A stretch of DNA of 64,000 nucleotides, taken from Bacilli bacterium (GTDB taxonomy: Bacteria > Bacillota_I > Bacilli_A > RF39 > UBA660). Made by a program: the position numbers and the translations under genes. Under the pieces are notes generated by a model. That model was not told the origin of the DNA, did not search any database, and was given only the letters and a program-made list of their open reading frames with translations. This document shows positions 1 through 6,297 of this stretch, one piece after another. The stretch is from the NCBI GenBank assembly GCA_017544525.1, contig JAFYEA010000018.1, positions 62,001-126,000 of the forward strand, given 5' to 3'. Each line of letters opens with the position of its first letter. Within the stretch, counting starts at the first letter, position 1.

Positions 1-45
1 AAAAAATTATAATATAATATATAATTATTAGTGAGGAAGTATAAG

Positions 46-909
46 ATGAAAAAAGCACAAGAATATATAACTTATTTAACACCAGAATTTATATATATAC
101 CATTTGATAATCAAGCATTATTAAATCTTAGCAAAAATGGAGAAGTGTTACATAATGGTTATTTAGGAACCAAGAATGATGGTAGTAAAATATTTAGTCC
201 AGTTAGTGGTAAAATATTAGGAATAAAAGATACTTATTATAATGGTTATACTAGTAAATCACTAGTAGTTGAAAATAATTTTATGGATAAGAGAGAAAAA
301 CTAAATCCTCTTAGAAATATGAATAAAGTTAAGAAAAGTGATATAATTGAATCTTTAGAAAAATATGGTCTTAACAAGAAAATTAATAGTAAAACTACTT
401 TAGTAGTTAATTCTTTATATAATAAAAAAACTGATTTAAAAGATGTAGTTATAAATTATGAATCATATGAAGAAATATTAGAAGCTATTGATGAATTTAT
501 GGATATTTTTGGTATGAAAACATGTTATATATGTCTTGATAGAAATGATTTATATTCTATTTCTGCATATGAAAAATATATAAATGCATTTTTAAATATT
601 TGTATTGTTCATTCTACTAAGAAATTTAAAGATGATAAGTGTGTTTTTTATGGAGTAGAAGATATTTTAAAAATACATAAAGCTATACATTTAGATTATA
701 TGTATGATAACACAATTGTTACTATTTATGATGGTAATAATACGACAGTAGTCAAAGTTAAATTATATTCATCTTTATCTGAATTATTTAAAGCATTAAA
801 AATCACATATAAGGGTAAAAATGTATATATTAATGGTAATCAAATATCAAATATTAGTGATTTTGCTATTGATGAAACTATTAGAAGTATTGTAATAAAG
901 GATAAATAA
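46..909 (+). CDS. RnfC-like N-terminal domain protein, no Fe-S region
   Basis: A protein of 287 residues. The first ~90 residues resemble the N-terminal barrel-sandwich domain of RnfC-type electron-transport proteins: a YIPFDNQA stretch, then FSPVSGKILGIK and SLVVEN. The glycine-rich NADH/FMN motif and the CxxCxxC clusters of full RnfC proteins are absent, so electron-transfer function cannot be inferred. I chose the ATG at 46 rather than the in-frame GTG at 31 because GAGGAAG at 32-38 sits as its ribosome binding site. No transmembrane segment is visible. It is followed after 1 nt by holA, so the two are probably co-transcribed. The domain match is from pattern memory and moderate only; the C-terminal half is unrecognised. 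Confidence 0.5.
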   Translation: MKKAQEYITYLTPEFIYIPFDNQALLNLSKNGEVLHNGYLGTKNDGSKIFSPVSGKILGIKDTYYNGYTSKSLVVENNFMDKREKLNPLRNMNKVKKSDIIESLEKYGLNKKINSKTTLVVNSLYNKKTDLKDVVINYESYEEILEAIDEFMDIFGMKTCYICLDRNDLYSISAYEKYINAFLNICIVHSTKKFKDDKCVFYGVEDILKIHKAIHLDYMYDNTIVTIYDGNNTTVVKVKLYSSLSELFKALKITYKGKNVYINGNQISNISDFAIDETIRSIVIKDK

Positions 910-910
910 T

Positions 911-1846
911 ATGATATATGTATTTTTAGGAAAAGATTTTAATATAGTAAAAAATAAAATAGATAATTTAATTTCTAGATTGAATATATCAAATATTATT
1001 AGATATGATGATCCTGGAATCGATTTTGATGAAGTTTTAGACGAAGTAAATTATGTAGATTTATTTAATGAAAAAAAATTAGTTGTTGTATCTAATTTTT
1101 CTTTTAAGTCTTTAAGTGAAAAAACTGAAAAAAGGTTTATTAAATACATTGATAATATGAGTGACGATGTAATCATAATAAGATGTATTGATGAAACAAT
1201 AGATGAAAGAAAGAGTTTAACAAAAGCATTAAAAAGTAAATGTAAAGTTGAAAAAATTGAGTCTTTAGATTATAAAAATTTACATGAATATGTTAATAAT
1301 ATGTTTGTTGATGCTGGAATATATGTAGATTTTAACAAAATAAAAAGAATATTAGATTTATGTGAATATGATCCAGATTATACAATAAGTGAAGTTGAAA
1401 AATTATTATTGTATAAAATAGGAGAAACTGAACTCACAGATAAGGATATTGATGAAGTAATTAGTAAGAACAATGAAAAAGAAATGTATACATTTGTAGA
1501 GAATGTTATTAAAAAAGATATTAAGGGATCTTTAAATTCATATAAGATTCTTAATAGTAGTAAAATAGATGAAACTGTTTTGATAGAAATGCTAGCAAGA
1601 CAATTTAGATTGTTAGGTTATATTAAAAAGTTAAAGATTTCGATGGACGTAAACGAAATAGAAAAACAATTAGGAGTTAGAAATTATATTATTAATAGGT
1701 TAATTCCATATACAAACTTATATAGTGATGATGAAATATTAGATGTTTTATATAAATTAAGTGATTGTGATATTGATATTAAAGTAAATGGAAAAGATGG
1801 ATCCTATGTTTTAGAAAACTTTATTATGACATATACTTTACGTTAA
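911..1846 (+). CDS. holA: DNA polymerase III subunit delta
   Basis: 311 residues, the usual length for the clamp-loader delta subunit that opens the beta clamp. The N-terminus MIYVFLGKDFNIVKNKI matches the family start (a short strand and a helix replacing the P-loop region). The central VEKIESLDYKNLHEYV and the C-terminal helical collar domain with LIEMLARQFRLLGYIKKL are typical. It starts 1 nt after the previous gene, so translation may be coupled. It functions with the PolC replicase encoded near the end of the window. Confidence 0.85.
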   Translation: MIYVFLGKDFNIVKNKIDNLISRLNISNIIRYDDPGIDFDEVLDEVNYVDLFNEKKLVVVSNFSFKSLSEKTEKRFIKYIDNMSDDVIIIRCIDETIDERKSLTKALKSKCKVEKIESLDYKNLHEYVNNMFVDAGIYVDFNKIKRILDLCEYDPDYTISEVEKLLLYKIGETELTDKDIDEVISKNNEKEMYTFVENVIKKDIKGSLNSYKILNSSKIDETVLIEMLARQFRLLGYIKKLKISMDVNEIEKQLGVRNYIINRLIPYTNLYSDDEILDVLYKLSDCDIDIKVNGKDGSYVLENFIMTYTLR

Positions 1847-1910
1847 AATAGTAAAATTATAATGTAAGAATTAATTTAATAAAGTATAATTATATATGAG
1901 GAGTGATACT

Positions 1911-2903
1911 ATGTTAATATTAGCTAAAAGTATATTAGGTTTAACTTTAGGTTTTTTTGTATCAATAATATTTGGATGGTTATTAATTCCAAATCTTAAA
2001 AAAGCAAATATGAAACAAAGTATAAGTACATTTACCGCTTTTAGACATCAGACTAAAAATGGTACGCCAACATTAGGTGGTCTTATATTTATTATTCCAA
2101 CACTTCTTACTATGTTATTTTTATATATTAGAGGTAGTTTGGAAATATCACATTCATTATTAATAATTATATTTGTATTTATTTCATATGCATTATTAGG
2201 CTTTGTAGATGATTTTTTAAAGATTAAATATCATAATAATGATGGATTATCGATACCTCAAAAATTATTAATTCAAGTTTTAATAGCGTTGGTTTTTTTC
2301 TATATATATATGCAAGGTGGAGGAACAACTTATTTGACTATTACGTCTTTAGGTATTCATGTTAACTTAGCATGGTTTTATGGGATTTTTATTTTATTCT
2401 TACTTGTTGGATCATCTAATGCAGTTAATTTAACTGATGGCCTTGATGGTTTAGCTGGTGGTTTATCATTAATAGCATTCTTAAGTTTTGGTATATTATC
2501 TTGGGGTAGTACATGGATAATAGGTCATCAAGAAATAGCAATATTCTGCTTTATATTAGTTGGTTCGTTATTAGGATTCTTGGTATTTAATACACATCCA
2601 GCTAAAGTATTTATGGGAGATACTGGTTCTTTAGCTTTGGGTGCTGCCCTAGCAGCAATAGCAATATTGACAAAACACGAATTATCTCTTGCTGTTATAG
2701 GTGGTGTATTTGTTATTGAAACATTAAGTTCTATTATTCAATTAACTGCTATTAAGAAATTTGGTAAAAAGATATTCTTAATGACACCACTTCATCATCA
2801 CTTTGAAAAGTTAGGATGGGAAGAAACGGATATAGTTAAAATGTTTTTGATAATTGGATTCTTACTTGGAATGGTAGCTATCTATTACGGAGTTTGGATG
2901 TAA
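1911..2903 (+). CDS. mraY: Phospho-N-acetylmuramoyl-pentapeptide-transferase (MraY)
   Basis: Integral membrane enzyme that transfers phospho-MurNAc-pentapeptide to undecaprenyl phosphate to form lipid I. Diagnostic motifs: FVDDFLKI (Asp pair), NLTDGLDGLAGG, and HHHFEKLGWEE near the C-terminus; about ten hydrophobic helices. The ATG at 1911 is preferred over an in-frame ATG at 1896 because GAGGAG at 1898-1903 lies 7 nt before it; that gives 330 residues, close to the family norm. ftsW follows after a 23-nt gap; murD, usual between the two, is missing here. Confidence 0.95.
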   Translation: MLILAKSILGLTLGFFVSIIFGWLLIPNLKKANMKQSISTFTAFRHQTKNGTPTLGGLIFIIPTLLTMLFLYIRGSLEISHSLLIIIFVFISYALLGFVDDFLKIKYHNNDGLSIPQKLLIQVLIALVFFYIYMQGGGTTYLTITSLGIHVNLAWFYGIFILFLLVGSSNAVNLTDGLDGLAGGLSLIAFLSFGILSWGSTWIIGHQEIAIFCFILVGSLLGFLVFNTHPAKVFMGDTGSLALGAALAAIAILTKHELSLAVIGGVFVIETLSSIIQLTAIKKFGKKIFLMTPLHHHFEKLGWEETDIVKMFLIIGFLLGMVAIYYGVWM

Positions 2904-2912
2904 TAATTATAA

Positions 2913-2929
2913 AAGGGGGTTAAATTATT
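2913..2929 (+). promoter_or_regulatory. Ribosome binding site pointing to an AUU start for ftsW
   Basis: AAGGGGG at 2913-2919 is the only strong Shine-Dalgarno upstream of ftsW. The optimal distance falls on ATT at 2927-2929. The FtsW N-terminus read from here (a short Lys/Asn segment followed by a full hydrophobic helix) matches family expectation. Confidence 0.6.
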
Positions 2930-4003
2930 ACAAAAAACAATAAACTGATTATATTTTGCACTATTTTATTATCTATTATTGGTGTAATAATGATATATTC
3001 AAGTAGTTATATATATTCAGAATTTAAATATGGAACACCATATAAATATTTAATACAACAGAGTTTTTTTCTAATAATTGGAATAATACTTATGATTGTA
3101 TTTTCTAAAATTGACTATAATATTTACAAAAAATATGCAAATACTTTTTTAGGTATTTGCTTTTTATTGCTTATATTAGTACTAATACCTGGTGTTGGTA
3201 GTATTAGAAATGGTAGTAGAAGTTGGTTTGGAATAATGGGATTTGGTTTTCAGCCAAGTGAGTTAACCAAATTATCATTAATAATATTTACATCTAAATA
3301 CTTATCTAATAATGATAAATATAAAAGAAGTACATTTAAATTTATGATACCAATTCTTTTAATTGTTATATTATTCTTTGGATTAATTCTATTAGAACCT
3401 GATTTTGGAACTGGGATGGTAATAGTTTGTTCTTTAATTGGTTTAATATTTATATCAGGATGTGATGTATCAATTTTTTATAAAATAGGTATATTAGGAA
3501 TAATAGGTATAATTATATTAATAATAATAGCTCCTTATAGATTAGATAGAATAACATCATTTTTAAATCCTTGGAGTGATCCATTAGGTAGTGGATTTCA
3601 AATGATTCAAAGCATGTATGCTATTGGGCCGGGAGGACTATTGGGTTTTGGATTTATGGGGTCTAGACAAAAACATTTTTATTTACCAGAACCTCAAACA
3701 GATTTTATATTTTCAATTATAACTGAAGAATTTGGATTTATAGGTTCTTTAATATTAATATTTTTATTTGTTATTTTATATTATTTAATAATTAAAAAAG
3801 CAATTAAATGTAAAGATTTATTTGGTAAATATTTAATATTTGGATTAGTCTTTTTATTATTGTTTCAAGCACTTTTAAACTTATCAGTTGTAGTAGGTTT
3901 AGTACCAATTACAGGAGTAACACTACCTTTTATTAGTTATGGTGGTAGTAGTTTGCTTGTTAGTATGATAAGTATTGGAATAATATTAAATGTATCAAAA
4001 TAG
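2927..4003 (+). CDS. ftsW: FtsW/RodA/SpoVE-family lipid II polymerase
   Basis: SEDS-family peptidoglycan glycosyltransferase of the divisome, polytopic. Family motifs seen: GSIRNGSRSWFGIMGFGFQPSE, LEPDFGT, a QSMYAIGPGG loop and the C-terminal GVTLPFISYGGSSL. The first ATG in frame (2990) would cut off half of the first helix. The frame opens directly after a stop at 2921-2923, and AAGGGGG at 2913-2919 lies 7 nt before ATT 2927, so translation most likely starts at that AUU codon (AUU at 2924 is the alternative). No ATG, GTG or TTG exists between stop and 2990. The last 86 bp are repeated at 5405-5490. Confidence 0.88.
   Translation: MTKNNKLIIFCTILLSIIGVIMIYSSSYIYSEFKYGTPYKYLIQQSFFLIIGIILMIVFSKIDYNIYKKYANTFLGICFLLLILVLIPGVGSIRNGSRSWFGIMGFGFQPSELTKLSLIIFTSKYLSNNDKYKRSTFKFMIPILLIVILFFGLILLEPDFGTGMVIVCSLIGLIFISGCDVSIFYKIGILGIIGIIILIIIAPYRLDRITSFLNPWSDPLGSGFQMIQSMYAIGPGGLLGFGFMGSRQKHFYLPEPQTDFIFSIITEEFGFIGSLILIFLFVILYYLIIKKAIKCKDLFGKYLIFGLVFLLLFQALLNLSVVVGLVPITGVTLPFISYGGSSLLVSMISIGIILNVSK
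3908..3993 (+). repeat. Direct repeat copy 1: ftsW 3' end
   Basis: 86 bp at the 3' end of ftsW recur at 5405-5490 in the same orientation with a single mismatch (T3986/C5483). The offset is 1497 bp. This copy lies in the intact reading frame and ends with an extra Lys codon before the stop. The two copies bracket a secreted-protein gene and a type III toxin-antitoxin locus. Confidence 0.95.
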
Positions 4004-4013
4004 GGTATCAAAT

Positions 4014-4042
4014 TTGACACACGAGAGTTTTTGTGGTATAAT
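4014..4042 (+). promoter_or_regulatory. Sigma-A promoter of the 4074 gene
   Basis: TTGACA at 4014-4019, a 17-nt spacer and TATAAT at 4037-4042: a perfect consensus. It starts only 10 nt after the ftsW stop and lies inside the accessory island. Confidence 0.9.
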
Positions 4043-4073
4043 ATGCACATAAATCTGAGGGGGTTTGGTTATA

Positions 4074-4583
4074 ATGGAAAAAGAAAAAATTAAAAAAATG
4101 GCAATAATACTTGCTTTGGTTCATTCATTAACTCTTGCAACAAGTGTTGGTGTTACTAAGTTAAATAATTCAAAAAAGGATATATCTAATAAAAACGAAT
4201 ACAGTGTAATGGATGAAAATATTATAGGTTATGATTCATATATTGATGAAAATGGAATGAAAAGAGAAACTATAGAGATTTCTCCAATCATAACACATTA
4301 TATGGAACCAGTAAAGTCAATGAAGAATTCTGTTGTTGATGGAAAAACTGTTTCTGAAGAAGTGACAACTTATGTTCAAAGAACTATGTACTCATCACCT
4401 AGTTGTGCTACTAGAGTAGAAGGTTCTGGAGCAAATATGAGATGCTTTATTGATTATGGTATGAGACCTATAACATCTCAAAAAGTATCGGACGGAAAGA
4501 CTGAAGATGTTATTACATATTCTTATGGATTAATATATCCTGAGTTCACAGAAGAAGATAATAGTTTAAAATTACATAGGTAA
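4074..4583 (+). CDS. Secreted or membrane-anchored protein of unknown function in the ftsW-tail island
   Basis: 169 residues starting at ATG 4074, with GAGGGGG at 4057-4063 as binding site (a TTG at 4065 is too close to it). A short Lys-rich start is followed by a hydrophobic stretch (MAIILALVHSLTLATSVGV), consistent with a signal peptide or anchor. The rest is hydrophilic. Two cysteines flank a glycine-rich stretch (SCATRVEGSGANMRC). I recognise no family. It has its own consensus promoter and sits between the two copies of the ftsW tail, next to the toxin-antitoxin remnant, so it is likely accessory cargo. Confidence 0.7.
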   Translation: MEKEKIKKMAIILALVHSLTLATSVGVTKLNNSKKDISNKNEYSVMDENIIGYDSYIDENGMKRETIEISPIITHYMEPVKSMKNSVVDGKTVSEEVTTYVQRTMYSSPSCATRVEGSGANMRCFIDYGMRPITSQKVSDGKTEDVITYSYGLIYPEFTEEDNSLKLHR

Positions 4584-4613
4584 TATCTATTAGCATATAA
4601 TAAATATATATAA

Positions 4614-4642
4614 TTGGCAAAAATCAAAGCCAATTGTATAAT
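4614..4642 (+). promoter_or_regulatory. Promoter of the CptI-type antitoxin RNA
   Basis: TTGGCA at 4614-4619, 17-nt spacer, TATAAT at 4637-4642. Predicted transcription start is ~4649, about 20 nt before the first repeat unit. An inverted repeat (ATTGGC 4613-4618 with GCCAAT 4629-4634) overlaps the -35 and spacer, and a second one (ATTGAAC, AGG, GTTCAAT, 4651-4667) lies at the predicted start. Confidence 0.75.
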
Positions 4643-4670
4643 TTAATTACATTGAACAGGGTTCAATAGT

Positions 4671-4776
4671 AAATGTTAGCCGCTCTTGGATGGTGCGGGG
4701 TATAAATTATTCCAGACGAGAAATGTTAATCGCTCCCGGAACACGGCGAGTAATAAAAAATTCCGGTCGAAAATGT
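4671..4776 (+). ncRNA. Type III antitoxin RNA (CptI-like), two 50-nt tandem repeats
   Basis: Two imperfect 50-nt units (4671-4720 and 4721-4770) followed by the first six bases of a third (AAATGT). Both begin AAATGTTA, share a CGCTC block and a hairpin closed by GGA/TTCC, and differ by compensating bases (TGGA/TCCA in unit 1, CCGGAA/TTCCGG in unit 2). This conserved pairing indicates a structured RNA. A promoter precedes it and a terminator separates it from the toxin remnant, exactly the layout of type III systems, in which toxin cuts the repeat RNA into units that inhibit it. Family assignment to CptIN rests on the toxin sequence. The units themselves look undamaged. Confidence 0.75.
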
Positions 4777-4814
4777 AAGAAAACTTTATCATTTGGATAG
4801 AGTTTTCTTTTTAC
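4777..4814 (+). terminator. Terminator between antitoxin repeats and toxin
   Basis: AAGAAAACT (4777-4785) pairs with AGTTTTCTT (4801-4809), followed by a U-run. In type III systems a leaky terminator at this position sets the antitoxin-to-toxin ratio. Confidence 0.85.
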
Positions 4815-4846
4815 TTATGTTAAAATGGGTTGAAGGAGGTAAACTT

Positions 4847-5330
4847 ATGAAAGTACAAACAGGTTATATTTATCATATAAAAGATGAATATTTTGATAAA
4901 GTTAATTCAAAAGGACTTATGATAAATCGTGAAAATGGTCATAGTAGGCCACATATTTTACCATAAAAGATAAAGATATATAAAAGATAAAGATATACTT
5001 TGGTTCATACCGCTTAGTAGCAAAGTATCTAAATATTAAAGTATAGTTGATAAAAAAGTAGAAAAGTTTGGAAGTTGTAGATCAATTATGATTGCAGAAA
5101 TAGCAAATAAGAAATCTATTATATTATTGCAATATGCTTTTCCCATTTTAGAAAAATATATAGATCATGTTCATATAGTTGATGGAAAACCATTAAAAGT
5201 AATTGATACTTTAAAGAATGAAATATTAGATAATTTTAAATATATGATGGTTCTAAAAAAAGAGGGTAGAAATTTATTCTTTACTGATATTGATTAATTA
5301 AAAGATATTATGTTGAACGAACTAAAGTAA
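4847..5330 (+). pseudogene. Decayed type III toxin (CptN/ToxN superfamily)
   Basis: AGGAGG precedes ATG 4847. The frame reads MKVQTGYIYHIKDEYFDKV and stops after 39 codons at 4964-4966. The rest can be followed by changing frame. One base appears lost near 4955 (PH for an expected PTYFT). A perfect 17-bp tandem duplication (4964-4980, 4981-4997) lies next to it. Then ILWFIPLSSKVSKY reads to a stop (5032-5034), and SIMIAEIANKKSIILLQYAF continues to FFTDID at a further stop (5295-5297). A last piece, LKDIMLNELK, ends at 5330. Reassembled, the protein is ~160 residues, the size of CptN toxins. At least four lesions make a functional toxin implausible unless recoded. Confidence 0.85.
4964..4997 (+). 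repeat. 17-bp perfect tandem duplication inside the toxin pseudogene
   Basis: TAAAAGATAAAGATATA occurs twice back to back. Removing one copy restores codons for KDKDILWF after correction of the adjacent 1-base loss. The perfect identity suggests a recent slippage event. Confidence 0.9.
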
Positions 5331-5345
5331 ATAGTTCTTTTTTAT
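5319..5345 (+). terminator. Terminator of the toxin-antitoxin remnant
   Basis: GAACTA (5319-5324) pairs with TAGTTC (5332-5337), followed by TTTTTT. It overlaps the ancestral end of the toxin frame. Confidence 0.8.
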
Positions 5346-5404
5346 TGAAAAAAAGTACCGTTTGGTTAGTGGTAACCTATCAAAATCGTACCACTTGCTA
5401 TGGT

Positions 5405-5490
5405 ATTACAGGAGTAACACTACCTTTTATTAGTTATGGTGGTAGTAGTTTGCTTGTTAGTATGATAAGTATTGGAATAATACTAAATGT
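5405..5490 (+). repeat. Direct repeat copy 2: orphan ftsW 3' end
   Basis: Same 86 bp as 3908-3993 with one mismatch. It still encodes the FtsW C-terminus (TGVTLPFISYGGSSLLVSMI onward to NVS and a stop at 5494-5496) but has no upstream gene. The different sequence after each copy suggests one copy is the original gene end and the other came with the inserted segment. No protein is expected from this copy. Confidence 0.95.
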
Positions 5491-5498
5491 TTCTTAAA

Positions 5499-5527
5499 TT
5501 TACTTTTTTAGTGTTTTATGATATAAT
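5499..5527 (+). promoter_or_regulatory. Promoter of the 5554 gene
   Basis: TTTACT at 5499-5504, 17-nt spacer, TATAAT at 5522-5527. It lies just after the orphan ftsW tail. Confidence 0.7.
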
Positions 5528-5553
5528 ATATGGCAATTTGCAAGGAGATAAAT

Positions 5554-6198
5554 ATGGAAACTAAAAATTTATATGTTGGACAATTAGGTCAAATTAAAAT
5601 AACAAAGGGAAATGCTTATTCTCGTACTTTGGAAGAACAAAAAGATTATATTATTTTTAAAATTGAAACTTATGATGAAAAAAATGGTATTGATATTTTT
5701 ACTGGCAAAAAGTATTTAATATGGTCAAGAGTAAATTTTGATTATGTTTGTGATTTGGTTGGTTATAAATCAATAGGTCAATATGAAGGTATTGAAAAGC
5801 ATATGTCTAATATATCTAGGGATATTTCTTTAGATGAATTAAGAAACATTTATTATGAAATTAATAAAAATAGTGAAGAAAAAAATTATCCTAAAGATTT
5901 AGTATTGAAATGTATATATGAAACATATTTATTACTTAACAAGAAAAATATAGATGCTAATGTTAAAAATCAGTATATTGAAGAATTAAAACAAATGGCA
6001 AGTGATTATATTAAAGAACTAACTATATTAAGTAATAGAAATCAAGAAAGTAATGTTGCTGTATCTGATAAAGATCTTAGAACTAAATATTTAAATAAAA
6101 TAATAAGTTTTGAAGATAGAATAGATCATCTTGCGGAAATAAATACAAGTGATTTAAAGCAAGATTTATATGAATTAACTAAACAAATGCACATATAA
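5554..6198 (+). CDS. Protein of unknown function, soluble, helical C-terminus
   Basis: 214 residues from ATG 5554, which has AAGGAG at 5542-5547 6 nt before it; the upstream ATG at 5530 overlaps the promoter and has no binding site. The N-terminal ~80 residues look beta-rich (GQLGQIKITKGNAY, YLIWSRVNFDYVCDL), the remainder is predicted helical and highly charged. No signal peptide or transmembrane helix. I recognise no family. It is a single-gene unit with its own promoter and terminator just downstream of the accessory island. Confidence 0.7.
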   Translation: METKNLYVGQLGQIKITKGNAYSRTLEEQKDYIIFKIETYDEKNGIDIFTGKKYLIWSRVNFDYVCDLVGYKSIGQYEGIEKHMSNISRDISLDELRNIYYEINKNSEEKNYPKDLVLKCIYETYLLLNKKNIDANVKNQYIEELKQMASDYIKELTILSNRNQESNVAVSDKDLRTKYLNKIISFEDRIDHLAEINTSDLKQDLYELTKQMHI

Positions 6199-6203
6199 TA
6201 ATT

Positions 6204-6233
6204 AAGAAATATATTTATATATTTCTTTTTTTA
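6204..6233 (+). terminator. Terminator after the 5554 gene
   Basis: AAGAAATATA pairs with TATATTTCTT across a short loop and is followed by a U-run. Confidence 0.75.
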
Positions 6234-6239
6234 TTGAAC

Positions 6240-6268
6240 TTGACAAATTAAATTTTTGCTTTTAATAT
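6240..6268 (+). promoter_or_regulatory. topA promoter
   Basis: TTGACA at 6240-6245, 17-nt spacer, TAATAT at 6263-6268. Confidence 0.85.
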
Positions 6269-6297
6269 TATGTAATGGGGAAGAGAAAGGAACGTTT

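Noticed and set aside
4671..4776. Tandem structured repeats as a tandem riboswitch (glycine- or guanidine-type)
   Set aside because: The conserved cores of those riboswitches are absent, while a terminator and a CptN-like toxin remnant directly follow, which fits a type III antitoxin.
5088..5297. Independent 69-residue protein
   Set aside because: It is the C-terminal part of the broken toxin; its ATG corresponds to an internal Met (SIMIAEIA).
5405..5496. Small gene encoding the FtsW C-terminus
   Set aside because: It is a truncated direct repeat with no start codon or binding site.
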